The position numbers were made by a program, and so were the translations under genes. From positions 145,366,642 to 145,430,641 of the forward strand of contig NC_071354.1 of assembly GCF_943734655.1 (NCBI RefSeq): a DNA stretch of 64,000 nucleotides. Direction: 5' to 3'. Positions 1 through 11,940 of this stretch are shown piece after piece. The notes under the pieces are model-generated. The model made no database searches. It saw nothing but the letters and a program-made list of their open reading frames with translations, and had not been told where the DNA came from. The number at the start of each line of letters is the position of its first letter. The first letter of the stretch is position 1. This stretch comes from Sabethes cyaneus. Lineage: Eukaryota > Arthropoda > Insecta > Diptera > Culicidae.

Positions 1-214
1 GCACTGAGTACACGCGCGCGGACACACCATTTTTACAAGCATCTTTCGACCACTTTTTTTATTTCTTTTTTCTATATTTTGGCATCATTAGAAAGAGGAA
101 GAGTAGATCTTCGAATACAACCAAAACCTGGTGTGATTTGATTAAAATTTCGATGATTTTTTCGCGTTTTTTGAAAACGCGTGTACTCAGTACACTAGCG
201 CGACCGCTCTAGGG
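1..214. mobile_element. Right part of a TTAA-flanked inverted-repeat element, cut by the window start
   Basis: Bases 3-16 (actgagtacacgcg) recur as an exact reverse complement at 178-191. The element ends CTCTAGGG at 214, directly before TTAA at 215-218. A CCC...GGG end against TTAA is the pattern of piggyBac-type non-autonomous elements. The left end and its TTAA lie outside the window, so the class is an inference. Confidence 0.5.
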
Positions 215-218
215 TTAA

Positions 219-597
219 AGAAGGCGTTATGCTAAAGCAAGCAAGTCGCGTATGGAATACCAACTTTGACGAAAAGTTGCGGAAAATTAGGCTGTCGAGA
301 TCGAAACTGGATACATGTGTAGGGGAATATCCCCTGCGATCACGGTATGTATAAACCAAGATTATGTATCAATTTTTAATGATAATATGTTAGGTTTTTG
401 TAGTACCTACGAATCAATCGTCTATCAGAATGTTGATTGTAGATTGTTGAATGTTTCAAAATCTATATCTATAACAGGCTTGTCTGTAGCCAAAACCAGG
501 TCTCTGACAGGACGTCATAAGAGGCTCATCCGTAACTAAACACAGGCCCTTGACAGTACGTCATGCTTTCGTAGCAATGGGTTCTATTCTCAGTCAC
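219..597. other. Unassigned non-coding stretch
   Basis: No recognisable gene or repeat. The 74-codon open frame at 315-539 has no familiar motif and ordinary A+T-rich composition, so it is treated as chance. Confidence 0.4.
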
Positions 598-857
598 TGC
601 TCGAAACTGCTCGACTGTTCGGTTCGACTGCTCGACTTGACGGCTTGACTGGAAATCTTGACTTACTACTTGACCCGACTGCTCGGCTTAATTGCTCGAT
701 TCAACTTCTAGACTAGACTACTCGATTAAACTGCTCGACTGGGCTGCTTGACTGAACAGCTTGATTCCACTGCTCGATTTAACTGCCTTACCCGACTGTT
801 CGACTCAACTGCTTAACTCGAATACTTGATTCGACTGCCCGACTCGATTGCTCGTCA
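598..857. repeat. Degenerate minisatellite, ACTGCTCGA-type unit
   Basis: About 260 bp is made of variants of a 14-16 bp unit such as ctgctcgactgttcg and actgctcgattcaa. The core gctcga or gcttga returns roughly every 15 bases. The units have drifted, so this is an old array. Confidence 0.8.
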
Positions 858-3800
858 TGATATCAACGTGCCGCTCATTTGAACCGGCCCACGGCAGAAA
901 ATGAACGAATCAGAGCCACTCACACAAAAGAGCCATTTTGCCCACCCATAGATTCAGTAGAGTAGAGATAATGCTTTTATTCAGTTAAATAAAATCCAAT
1001 GCGAGCATAAAAACTATTTGTTTCAGTTTCAGGCTGACTCTTTTATGTACAACTTCTTAGAGTTATATTATTGTGCCTGGCAACAATTATACGAGTTACG
1101 CAACTTTATATTTTAATAATAATTATCCTGTACTTACCAAATGCATTGAAAATATGCTTGTCAAGTAAGAAGGGGTGCAGTGGGGGAGGTAATAACAAAA
1201 ACTGATGGTTTAAAATACTAAATTGCAAACATGTGTGGAACACGCAGAAAATAACCACGCTAATAATTTTCGCGTGGGAGTCTAAAAAGGTGGAATCTCC
1301 GCAATATAGTAATCGCAAGATCTTCGCATGCCGTGGTGCAAATAAATTAAATATAAAGTTCAAAGAAATAATAAAAAGATTAAACATCTTCCCAAATACT
1401 GGCAAATGGAATGTTTCTGTAGTTTTCTTGACAGACATTTATATTTTCGCAAGATTCGGTCTCAACTAGTTTTTAATAACTTATAGGACCCCCAGCATAC
1501 CTTATGCTAACCACACTGCATTAATTGTAATCAAAATGGAAATCTAATTTTCACTCCATCTAGACAATCGTCACCCACCACTCATCACAACTACCGGCGA
1601 ACACGATTGTTACCATAACCCACAATATGGTGCCAAGGCCGCCTTTCTTACACGGATGCCGCCAGCAATCTTCAAAAATAGTTATTAATTTCTGAATCGT
1701 CTAAACGACGAAAATGTGTGCGCTGGAGGTGACCAAGTCGGCGAGGTAAATTTATTTCATTTGATTTCCTGACCGCGGCGGATACGGCGACAACACGGCC
1801 CAGACGCCGTATCATCTCAGCAGGTTTCCTCTCTAGTTTTTCAAGTCTCTCATCATCCAAATAAACTAATCTTTCGAAGCGGTTCGTGAGGCTGTTCGTT
1901 CCAAGCCAAAAGGTCGGTTTGGAAGGTGAGGGAAGACGGCCGGCAGGGCAGCGCGATTCCATGTCCCCGTTGATAGCATTATAAAAGCCGGATAAGGCGT
2001 TGAGAAAAGAATGGTTGCACATCACACACACATCTATATACGTTAAAACATATAGATTAGCTTGGTTTATTTTGGGGCGAATCGAGTTTTTATCATTTTC
2101 ATACCTAGAAAAATTATGAAATTTGAGATCATAAACAAATCTTTAAAAGATTCATGCATGAGTCATAAAAAACCGAATTAGATTAAAAATTATCCCTTGT
2201 GATCAATAAGCTTAAAAAAGTTTCTGTCACTTGTAGGTGGATACAAACATTTTTCTTTATCGAAATTTTAATTCTTTACCCGCTCATGGATATGAAGATC
2301 TCTCGCGGGGCGCGTTTTATATTGATTTATTGTTTTATTGAAATCATATATTTCATCTTTTTATTAGGATAATAGTTATTAATAGCTGCGGTGGCTCTCT
2401 GCACTGGTTTTCCTATCGGCATTGGGCTAACCTATATCTGCTAGGTTTAATATAATAATTTAATGTATCGTGCCAGCAGCGGTAGAATATGTGGTGGCCT
2501 TTTTCGGTGGAGGAGCTTGCCTGAAAACCGGCCTGACAGAGGTATCATTAAATATAATAATAATCTGTGAGTTTTTGTTCAAAACAGGTGGCGGTGGTTG
2601 TTTTAGGCGGTTAACCTCCATGAGATTCAGTGTTGTTTGTTTCAGTGACCTAGTACCAACACTATAGAACATATTGAATTCACATTAAACGTTAATAAAC
2701 GACAGTAGTAATCTTATTGTTATGACCGAGTTTTTGCAGTGAATTGGAATTTGACAGTCCGTTTGACCGCTTTTGACTTTACCTGTGAACAAGCAGCGAT
2801 TTGTTCATTTTAAGTTCCTTATTGATTCCACATTCTTGTGTAAACAAGAACAAGTGAATATTTGAATGTCGAATCTGCATCACTGATGTTTATATCCACC
2901 GAACTTCCTGTTTATGTTCACCATCCCATTTACACTTAAGCTAAAACTTGACTTCCGGTCCACGAACTTTTATATATTAGAACTAATAACTTGTGAATGA
3001 CGAAACACTTCAAGCTTAACCAAATCTCGAAATGAAGAGCTATTCTTATAATATCAATCTTCTGTTTGTGTAAAGTTTTGAGTTGAACGACAGAATATAA
3101 CTCATTCTATACACACATAAACCTAAAATTCATGTAAAAAATATTCGAATAACATTATGTCAAAACCAACACTCAACCACAGCTTCGATTTACGCCCGAC
3201 AAAACAAACATTGATTACAAAACTACAACCGGGCCGATTTCGAACTCCTCAAGAAGCATCGAACTTGTCAGCAAACGGACAGGTCCGTCAAATGCTCCAA
3301 AGCTCCGACGCGGTTCAAAGCTCCGACTTAAGTGCTCTGCCGGTGCCCAAAAGGCAACAGACATACAAACATACAGTCTGGGGTACTCCTTTTTTCTGTA
3401 CTTTTTACTCGTTGCTTTGCAGCACTTGAGACCAGCGAGATTAGAGGAACCGCGCATCTGTGAAACCGTGCGGACATCTTTATAAATCCTTCAAAAAGTC
3501 TCTTGAAACCTGAGACGAGTAGCCCTCGAAAACTGAACCGCCGAGTTTCGGACACCGATACCCACCTCCCCGTTCGTCTGACTAGCAAAAGACGAGAAAA
3601 GGCACACTGAGGAGGCAGAAGTTGTTTAGAAGAAGCTCAAGTAGCAGCACTCAAGTGGCCCTATCGGTAACAGTTTTGTTTTGGGTCCGTGAGATCTAGC
3701 GTGGCGTTGAGCGTAGGTCTGCACCTCTGCACAGAAATATTCGTCTGCGATGCTATCCATTCACGCACTTCGTGCTACAACGCTCCTGGAGGCTGTTTGG

Positions 3801-5082
3801 AAATGGTGAAGAGTGTTATGATCTCTACCATCGAGATCAATGTGAAATAAAACCAAAGTGAAAGGAGTTTCATGTATTCGAGCCCGCACCAGCAATGGCA
3901 TCTCTGTTTACTGTACGACGTTGAACTGCCGGCAACCATCGTTTCGATAGCTGTCGAAAATAGCCACCGAATAACGATACGATGTTGAACAAAAATTCAG
4001 ACTCCAAGGGGCATCAAATTCGCTGCATTATACTAAAGTGTCGCAATGTATCGCAGCAAAGTTTCGGTTGAATGGGACAACTCCTTGTCTTGAATCACGC
4101 GCTAATCGTCATTTAGCAGAGGGAAGCAAACTTTTCGTAACCCAATATTAAAAGGCTATTAAAAACCTATAAACGACCTCGGAGCGACTTCAACCTGATC
4201 TTTATTAGTACGATCGGACCTGAATCGGCTGTGAAATGACATCAAGAACCAAAGCTAAAAAGTTGATCAGCCACAGCCACCAGTCAGAACCTTCAGAACT
4301 AGTTTCCCTACACGCAGCGCTCCGTGTAATGCATTCCGTTTTCCCACCGAGCACCAATGGCGCAAGCAGCCGAAAACGGTTGTTGGTTATCCGCAAAACA
4401 GATTTGGTATGTAAATCATAGCATAAATAATGTAAAAAGTCACATCATTAGCATAAATATGAATAAAATGTAAATTATCTCGTCGTACGTGCTCTGCGAC
4501 TGGTCTGTTGGTTCCAGTCAGTTGGTTGGTTATTCAAGAAGAGAAAGGCCGAAGAATGATGGAAGTCATCGAGAAGAACTTTATCGGTTTGTCGAGCGTT
4601 TAAGAAGCCGCCAAACGAATCTGGTTTAAATAGGTGTAGTGAGGAAACTTGTTGAGATACAAAGCGTTTTTGAAAAAAAAAATCGATAAAGAGTGTTTTC
4701 GTGTGTTTGCAAACATTACTGCCTTTTCAGCGTTAGTAGCAAATTTTCAACATGCAGACGAAATTCAAACATTAGCAATCCTATTAACAAATCTTAATGA
4801 ATTCAGTCAGCCGCTCTTTCAAACTGGTAGATGCCAGACCAGACCCGTGAGCTAATGCGTAATCGGAAGCCGTTTTATACATCAGTATGAAAGACAACAA
4901 ATACTTGAAAATAAACTTTTCAGGCATTATATTTCGTTTATTTTGATTTCAAGTTTTACGGAGGAAATAAGTTTTGTATTTTGACTCTCTCTTTTAATTT
5001 TGTGCAATTTGCGATTTTCGAATTAAACAAATGTATGAAGCGAGATGCTTTATCCATCCATGGAAAAGCATCCTGACCCCCG
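858..5082. other. Unassigned intergenic or intronic DNA
   Basis: About 4.2 kb without a supported gene. The longest frames (110 codons at 1106-1438 minus, 119 codons at 1672-2031 minus) carry no domain I recognise and have no neighbouring splice or start context. No convincing terminal inverted repeats were found. Confidence 0.4.
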
Positions 5083-5086
5083 TTAA

Positions 5087-5708
5087 GGGGGGAGCCTATT
5101 CTTGAAAGTCGGAAAATCGAATTTAATTTTTTTTGCATTTTCGAGACGCTTATACCTTCAGAAATGTCATGCCAAAAAAAGTTTATGATATTTGATCTCG
5201 TTGAAAACTTACGGCAAATATTGTGGAGTCACCTCAAGGGAAGTCCATTGCTGTACGAAACTTTGAACGCGTTTTTCCCGAAACCATGCTTCTTTAGCTG
5301 GCGGTACGTGTATCTTAGAATCTGGTGGACCGATTTGGCTGAATTTTTTTTTCTCAGCATGTAAAAATGAATTATCTGAATTCTAACGTAGCAGTTTTTT
5401 GATATCTCCATTTTTCAATTTTTTATGAGCTCTTAATTGGCGATTTTTGATGACAAAACACCTTTCTTTTGGCAAAATTACCGCCATTTTGATAATTTTT
5501 CGTATTTTCAAAAACCGCTACGTAACAATTTAGGTATTAGTTTCAAAATGATCCTTGAAATCCGTTCTACGAAACTCCGTTGGATCCCGGCACGTACCTC
5601 CAGCAAGGAACTATTTTCTAGAGGGTTTAACACTTAATTATAATTCCACTTTCAGAAAAAAATTACGAAAATCTATTATTTTTCGGTCTTCCAGAGTAGG
5701 GTGCCCCC
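5087..5708. mobile_element. TTAA-flanked inverted-repeat element (piggyBac-like MITE)
   Basis: TTAA at 5083-5086 and 5709-5712 flank a 622-bp segment. Its left end reads GGGGGGAGCCTATTCTTGAA and the reverse complement of its right end reads GGGGGCACCCTACTCTGGAA, with similarity running on for about 40 bp. No transposase is present, so it would be non-autonomous. TTAA duplication is typical of piggyBac elements; the assignment is inferred from that alone. Confidence 0.6.
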
Positions 5709-5799
5709 TTAATTAACACCATACCAGCGGTACAAATGTTGGCAGCATATAAGCCAGCATGACATAAATATCCAATTTACTACATATTTCCAAATCTTC

Positions 5800-5950
5800 A
5801 TATGGGTCATAACACGTCGAGTGACCGAGAAAACGTTCAAACGTGTAATCGATCTTCACGGATTTGAAACAAATTTTGCCAGATTTTTCGTTTTCATTCA
5901 GAAAGTGAAAATCCAAAGTTGCCGATCGGACATTCCCTCTCTTAAGGTGA
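5800..5950 (+). repeat. Dispersed repeat, copy 1 (related to 24601-24775)
   Basis: This segment starts atatgggtcataacacgtcg and aligns along about 150 bp with the segment starting atatgggtcattccacgtca near 24597. Shared blocks include ccgagaaaa, gtaatcga and ggacat(t/c)ccctc. Two diverged copies of a family I cannot name. Confidence 0.6.
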
Positions 5951-6689
5951 GTCAGAGTCCAGTTGCTTTTTTACTGATTACAGTACTTGTTGCCACTATC
6001 GTTTTGTTGAGAATAGAGTTGCTAATAGTATGTAATAATCTGTTATGAACAATTATGAAACGTAGAATCGCGTATCTATTTTTGCTGTTCAACTAGATCC
6101 GACAGTAACTCTATCACATAAAATGTTGTTTACGGTGAATTTTAAAAGTATATTATCGATGCACTACGACCCTTAATTTAATAGCGAAAATAATTGGTCA
6201 ATTTCATGCTCAAATGTTTACGTTGGGGGTTGGGGGAAAATTATTATAATATCTTACTAAATAACTGTTTGGGCGGTAAATTAAAGTTTTCTGTGCTTCA
6301 AGTTAAGTTTCGCGAGTGATGTGACGAATGGAACGACCGAAAACAATAGTGAAAAATTGACGGCGAAAAAGTGAAAATATAGTGATGAATTTTAATTGGA
6401 CAGAAATCTCAATATTCAGTGTAATTTATGCCCCAAAAAGTAATAGAACCTATAGAATGCAATGTTTAGTACCTTGAGTTGCAAGATCTCATTACGGCTA
6501 GCAGGTTAGTTGAACTGATTGAAGGCACAAATCTTCCACATGATTGTGAGGAACGTAGTGCTCGAGCCAAAGATGCTGATGCCTATGGGAGCATGTTGGT
6601 ACACTGAAGAAGGGAAGGGAAGGGGAGGGTGGCCATGCCATATTCGGTGCCATGCTGACTGCCATATATGTAGTCTTACGATGGGAGTC
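5951..6689. other. Unassigned non-coding stretch
   Basis: No recognisable gene. The G-rich run near 6608-6632 is a short purine tract. It lies just beyond the 3' limit of the neighbouring LINE homology. Confidence 0.35.
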
Positions 6690-7567
6690 TCCCCAAGCAG
6701 TGCCTGTAGCTCGTGATTCATACGCCTCCGCCACTCTCCGCTTTCAGTTTGTACTCCGCCAAATATCGTCCGCAGCACTTTCCGCTCAAACACGGCAAGG
6801 GCGCGTATGTCCTCCGTAAGCAGTGTCACGGCTTCAAGTCCATAAAGAACTACCGGTCTAATAATGGTTTTGTACATTGTTAGCTTCGTGCGGCGGCGTA
6901 TGCTTCCTGATCGTAGCGTTTTACGAAGAGCAAAGTAGGCCCGATTTCCCGCTTGGATGCGTCGCTGGATCTCCTTACTAGTGTTGTTGTCCGCGGTCAC
7001 CAGCGATCCCAAATACACGAACTCCTCTACCACTTCTAGTTCGTCGCCGTCAACGGTTACCGTCCGAGGGAGGCGCGTATTTGTTTCCTTTGAGCCTCTA
7101 CCTTTCATGTATTTGGTCTTCGACGCATTTATTTTTAGCCCAATTCTCCTAGACTCCGCTTTCAGTCTGGCGTAGATTGTCTCCGCTGTCGCAAAGTTCC
7201 TGGCAATGATATCGAAGTCATATGCAAAGCCTAGAAGTTGGCTACTCTTGGTAAAAATCGTGCCTCTCGTTTCGATGCCCGCTCGTCGGATCACCCCCTC
7301 AAGAGCGATGTTGAACAGCATGCAGGATAGACCGTCACCTTGTCTCAATCCTCGTCGCTTCTCGAAGGGACTCGAGAGTGTCCCAGAGATGCGTACGAAA
7401 CACATCACTCGATCAAATGTAGCTCTGATCAGTCGCGTCAGTTTGTCCGGAAAACCGTATTCGTGCATTATCTGCCATAGCTTGTCTCGATCGACTGTAT
7501 CGTATGCTGCTTTGAAATCAATAAAGATGTGATGCGTGGGCACGTTGTACTCCTGACATTTCTGCAA
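6690..7567 (-). pseudogene. Reverse transcriptase domain of RTE-like LINE, catalytic motif damaged
   Basis: The open frame starts in the RT palm with HHIFIDFKAAYDTVDRDKLW (motif A), then RRGLRQGDGLSCMLFNIAL (motif B). Motif C reads LLGFAYDFDI where the family has FADDxD, so one catalytic aspartate is replaced by tyrosine. KINASKTKYM and EFVYLGSLVTADN follow, and the C-terminal block ends near VFERKVLRTIFGGVQTESGE. The last ~60 codons of this frame (to 6506) no longer resemble the family and are read-through into flanking DNA. The copy is dead by sequence. Confidence 0.85.
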
Positions 7568-8836
7568 GATCTGTCGGATAGTAAAAATTTGGTCCTCCTT
7601 TGGTTTCCTCCTCCCAAATCCTCGAAATATCCCAGTGTAGAGCCTTTGCTAGCGTTTCTCCGCCATGTGTATAAAGCTCTGCCGGTAGGCGGTCCTTCCC
7701 AGCGGCTTTATTGGTCTTCAGCAGCCTGATTTCTCGTTTGACTTCTTGGAGATCAGGTGCTAGGACATCACTATCTTCCATGGGCGCTCCCAGGTTAATT
7801 TCCGTTCCGCCTCCTTCTGCGACTTCGCCATTGAGGTGTTCATCGAAGAACTGCTTCCTCCTGTCGATCACCTCGCGCTCGTTTGTAATTAGATTCCCTC
7901 CCTCGTCCCTACACATGTCAGGTTTCGGTGTGTAGCCCTTCCGAGTTTGGTTCACCTTCTCATAAAACTTGCGCGTGTCATTAGCTCGGAATAGTTGCTC
8001 TAATTCTTCACGATCTCTGTCCTCCTTTTGGCGCTTTTTTCTCCTCAGGATCGTGGTCAACTGGTTCCTAGCTCGTCGGTACTTGGCCAGGTTCTCTCTA
8101 GTGGCAATACTTAGATAATTTTTCCAAGCATTTTTTTTCTCTTTCACCGCTTGTTGGCATTCCCCATCAAAACAATCATTTTGTGTACTCCGAGGCTCAA
8201 TACCTAGTGCCGCGGTAGCGGCCTCTCCGATGGCCGAGCGTATTCTGCCCCAACCGTCTTCGAGGTTTGAAGCACCTAACTCCTCGGAAGAAGGCAGTGC
8301 CTCATTCAGTACTCGCGCGTAGTTCTCGGCAGCTTGTGGGTTGTCTAGCTGCCTGATGTTCAGCCGAGGAGGGCGGCTTTGACGTGTCCGGTATACGGTG
8401 GACAGCTTTGAGCGCACATGTACTGCTACTAGGCAATGGTCAGAATCAATATCCTTACCCCGACGGGAGCGTACGTTCGTGATGTTAGAGAAGAATCGGC
8501 CCTCTATGAGAACGTGGTCAATTTGGTTCATTGTACGTTGGTCAGGTGATCTCCAGGTGGCTTTGTGGATATCCTTGCGCGGGAAAAAGGTGCTTCGGAT
8601 CACCCGCCTCGGGAAGCTGCGAAGTTTATGCATCGTTGGCCGTTACCGTTTGTGTCGGTTTGCAGGCTATGGGGTCCTACCACCGGTCTATACATTTCTT
8701 CCCTACCGACCTGGGCGTTCATTTCCCCGATGACGATCTTGATGTCCCGTGACGAGCAGCTGTCGTACGTTGCCTCCAGCCTCGCGTAGAACGCTTCTTT
8801 CTCATCGTCGGGTCTACCTTCGTGCGGGCAGTGCAC
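7518..8836 (-). pseudogene. Endonuclease and linker part of RTE-like LINE, frameshifted
   Basis: The frame at 8836-8600 contains IVIGEMNAQVGRE, where most relatives have an aspartate (GDxNA) instead of the glutamate. The frame at 8633-7518 contains the endonuclease block NQIDHVLIEGRF followed by DSDHCLV, the SDH motif of APE-type endonucleases. A basic lysine- and arginine-rich linker follows, then KTNKAAGKDRLPAEL at the entry to the RT domain. The two frames overlap near 8600-8633, which marks a frameshift. The product would nick target DNA in a working element; this copy cannot make it. Confidence 0.8.
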
Positions 8837-8995
8837 GTTAATGATGCTCTAATTGAAGAAACGGCCCTTTATCCTCAATACACACATTCTCTCGTTGATC
8901 GCCTTCCAATCAATCACGCGATCCTGCATTCCGCCCAGCACTACAAAACCCGTCCCCAGTTCGTTAGTAGCGCCACCGCGATGATGGCGTGATGA

Positions 8996-9025
8996 GTTCG
9001 TGTACTTGGGATCGCTGGTGACCTT
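8996..9025 (+). mobile_element. Short plus-strand RTE fragment, inverted against its neighbour
   Basis: About 28 bp (ttcgtgtacttgggatcgct and on) are the reverse complement of 6987-7015 in the adjacent minus-strand LINE, the stretch encoding FVYLGSLVT. It is a scrap of a second, oppositely oriented copy between the LINE and the mariner pseudogene. Confidence 0.6.
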
Positions 9026-9026
9026 G

Positions 9027-9970
9027 GACAACTATACAAGTAAGGATTCGCCCGTTCCGGCATCTCCAACATCTTGGCACTATTGAACAACAATCAGAGC
9101 ATCGAAAGAAAGCCCGGTTTTGGACGGCCGGCGACCCTGAGCGACAAGAAACTCCAAAGGATGCTGAAGAGGAAGACCGAGGGAAAAGTGGCACATCGCT
9201 GCGTTTGCTTGGGCGAGAGGTCGGTGCAACCGGCCAAACAGTGAAAAAGTATCTGGCGAACATGGACATACATGTCAGGAAGCGGCAGTCCCATCCTCTG
9301 GTCTCGGAGCTGCAGGCAATGACGCACCGGCAGTGTCTGAATAAGATGGTCAAGACGATTTTCCCGGCGACTCGTGATGTGGCCGTGATGATGGACGACG
9401 AGACCTATCTCACCCTGAATGGCAACGACTGGCAGGGCACTTCGTATATTACTTCCCCCACGAAGGAAGTGAGCTCCGAGGTGAAGTTCATTTCACACAC
9501 CAAGTTCCCCAAGAAGTTGTTGCTGCGGCTGACCATCAGCGAGAACGGGATGTCAAAACCACTCTTCCGGACTGGCCGTGAACGGGGAAATTTATAGTAC
9601 GAAGTTCGAATTTATAGCCTGCCGCCAGTTGCGTCGTTCATCAAGAAATACCATAAGCGCGAAGACGTGGTGTTCTGGCCGAATCTCGCGTCGGCCCACT
9701 ACTCAAAGCGATCGTTGGAGATGGAGCGGCTAAATATCGAAGTCGGCGAAGACGCCCAACGTCCCCCAGATACGTCCCATCGAGAATTTCTGGGCAAACC
9801 TGAAGCGCAAGATCTACTCCAACAATTTTGTTGCGAAAACTGAGGAGGAATTAATAAATAAAACGAAGAAAGCACTCAAAAACATGCCGTCCGCCATGGC
9901 CAATGTTCCGGTTAACTGCCGGAAGGCCGCTCGCAAGGGCATAGAATTTTTTGTAAGTAAGCTAATATAA
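9027..9970 (+). pseudogene. Mariner-type transposase pseudogene (ITmD37E-like)
   Basis: A broken DDE/D transposase in at least four frame segments. At 9062-9200 there is the rest of a helix-turn-helix and a GFGRPATLS linker. The frame 9205-9597 holds VMMDDETY (first catalytic aspartate) and ends at a frameshift stop. At 9620-9740 the block FWPNLASAHYSKRS has asparagine where relatives have the second catalytic aspartate. At 9745-9970 PIENFWANLKRKIY carries the final glutamate, ending at TAA 9968-9970. The spacing between the second and third catalytic positions is disturbed by a frameshift, so the D37E subtype is a guess. The N-terminus and the left terminal repeat are missing. Confidence 0.8.
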
Positions 9971-10892
9971 TTACCTTCCATGGGAAATTTGTCAAACTCA
10001 ATTATGTTGTTTTTAATGTTAAACATGTTTTTAATTCATACATTATCTTTGAAACAAGAGGGGCGTAAAAAACTTTGGGCACTTTCTTTGATAATCCAAA
10101 TTCTTCTCATCGATGGAACGGTGAACGGCTCTGAATCGAACAGTCAACCGTATCCCAAGTAATCAGACGTTCAAGAAGCATTAAACTACCAAGCGGAAGG
10201 ATGACAGCGGCACCACAGATCCTGAGAATGCCAGCATGGTAGTTGCGCATTCAAGCACAACCCAACATTCTAATTCAGGATGTGACCAAAACAGATAATT
10301 TTCGGTTTATTTTGTGCAAAACACAAAGACACGTTCTGGGCTACATGTGTACAAAGTTTGGAAGGCACCTTAATGGAATGATAAACAGAACACGTTGGTC
10401 AAACTCGCGAAAGGATGCTGTATAGGACGTGGCTCTCCAAATTGTTCTGTATTTTGATGAATGATGTAACCTACATCTAGGTCGGTACCAGACCAATGCC
10501 GAAACAGAAATACCATGTTGCCACTTCTAAATTTGCAGTTCCTGAGAATGTACGGAAGAAACATACGTTACTAAAAATTCGTTGTCTCGCAAACGAACTG
10601 TGGATGAAGTAAAATCCGTCAGCCATTCATTACATTCTTACCCTTTCAAGCATTTGGATTTTCGAAGACAGTGCCCAATGTTTTGCGCACTTCTCTTGTT
10701 CTAAAGATATCACTATAATCTCTTAATCAAATTGGTAAAATTCTACCGATATAAACAACATACTCTCAACTATTTTCAGTCAAAATTTCAGTTACGTTTA
10801 CTCAGGCGGTAGAAAGTTACTAACTAATCAGTGTGTCCTGTTTCTTCGAATAGAGTTTTCAATGTAACTCAAAAGCGAAAGGTTGAATAAAT
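9971..10892. other. Unassigned non-coding stretch after the mariner pseudogene
   Basis: No gene recognised. The right terminal repeat of the mariner should lie in the first ~150 bp, but with the left end lost I cannot identify it. Short open frames here show no motif. Confidence 0.35.
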
Positions 10893-11040
10893 AGGGTGTA
10901 TTCGGTCAAGTTGTAGAAAATTCAATGTAGTCATTAAAAATGTCATAGAAAAAATGGAGCAACTGGAGTAACATAAAAAATTAAAATAAATCCAACTTTT
11001 TCTCCGAATATCTCGAAAACGGCTGCGTTTATAAAAATAA
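10893..11040 (+). repeat. Dispersed repeat with a second copy at 31242-31400
   Basis: Both copies begin ggtgtattcgg followed by a diverged caa(g/a)tt(g/a)tag. They share blocks such as aattcaatgta or aatttaatgta and tatct(c/t)g. The order of blocks is kept over about 140 bp. Class unknown. Confidence 0.55.
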
Positions 11041-11082
11041 TTATTGAGACCAACTTTGTTGTAAATGACATAAAGAACTGTT

Positions 11083-11193
11083 ATCCCAAGCAACAATTTG
11101 GGTTTTATTACACTCTTATGATGGAATTTAAGACCAAAATTGGTCTTGAAGACCACCAGAAGAGTACAATAAAACTCACATTGTTGTTTGAGA
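11083..11193. mobile_element. Palindromic fold-back MITE, copy 1
   Basis: A 111-bp hairpin. The left arm starts ATCCCAAGCAACAATTTG and the right arm ends with its approximate reverse complement (cacattgttgtttgagat). The centre is accaaaattggt, itself a palindrome. The second copy at 49381-49492 has the same arms and centre, so this is a mobile family and not a chance hairpin. Confidence 0.8.
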
Positions 11194-11386
11194 TTTGTAT
11201 TAAAAATTCATATACATATTACTTGGAAAATCCCTAGTTAGAAAAAAGTCATGAAAGTCGTTCTACGAAGTCCGTTCATGAAAGTAGCTCCATCTCAGAA
11301 TAACTTTTTAAAGGTTGCAAATTACTTTTACTTTCCTCAAAATTTTTTTTTTTAATTTTCAAAAATGGTATATTTTTGATATTTAA
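11194..11386. other. A+T-rich spacer
   Basis: Nothing recognisable between the hairpin MITE and the next element. Confidence 0.35.
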
Positions 11387-11855
11387 GTGACCATTACAAA
11401 TATTTTATAAAGCTTTTGTCCTTCCGGCGTTCGGCCACTGAAGGGGGGGACGAAAAAAAAACAAAGTAAATTTTTTTAATCGACCAAAAAACAAAGATTT
11501 TAAGAATTTTTATTTAAGGTTTAAACGTGAAAACCGAATCTATTCTTGCTTATAATATATACGTTATTATTTTCTATGCAAAAATATACGAAAAAAGACA
11601 AAAACGAAGGAAAATTTTTTTGGACGATTTTCGGAAATTCCATTGATCGAATTTCCATTTCTGTTTCGTGCTAGAAGCGTTAATTCAACACGGAGACTCA
11701 TTTTTCGAGTTTTTCAGACTGTAGAGCCCACAGACAATTGATTTTATAAAAAGAAATTTGACACATATCCTACAAATTATTTTTTTGCCCCCCGATTTTT
11801 CAAGCCAATTTCCAAGGGGGGGGGGGGGGGAGGGGGGTGACAAAATGCAAAGGCC
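11387..11855. mobile_element. Harbinger-like MITE with TAA duplication, copy 1
   Basis: A 469-bp element flanked by TAA at 11384-11386 and 11856-11858. The right end read inward is GGCCTTTGCATTTTGTCACC; the left end reads GTGACCATTACAAATATTTT. The full length aligns, in reverse orientation, with the outer layer of the nest at 57336-59383. A 3-bp TWA duplication with GGCC-type ends suggests PIF/Harbinger. A run of G at 11816-11837 and stretches of A and T are internal low complexity. Confidence 0.75.
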
Positions 11856-11940
11856 TAAGTTTACTACTATTCAAATTTTTAATTTGGTCAAAGATTTTTT
11901 TGAGTGCATAAAATTTTCAAATTCATAAATCGATTGTCTA

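Larger units (their letters stand above)
6690..8997 (-). mobile_element. RTE-like non-LTR retrotransposon, degraded, minus strand
   Basis: Read on the minus strand this is an endonuclease-reverse transcriptase LINE of the RTE-like type common in insects. In order it holds part of an APE-type endonuclease (about 8997-8400), a linker (8400-7600) and a reverse transcriptase (7567-6690). The frame shifts near 8840, 8620 and 7540. The 5' part of the endonuclease is missing. The 3' end stops before the position where the related copy at 17331-18455 has its stop codon and TAAG tail. Close relatives lie at 17331-18455, 36541-38380, 46545-46852 and 50955-54130. Confidence 0.85.

Noticed and set aside
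1672..2031. 119-codon minus-strand frame that might be a gag-like protein
   Set aside because: No zinc knuckle, coiled coil or repeated family copy was seen; nothing beyond an open frame supports it.
8985..9030. Twin-priming inversion of the LINE 5' end
   Set aside because: The inverted scrap comes from the RT C-terminal region, not from the missing 5' part, so twin priming does not explain it.
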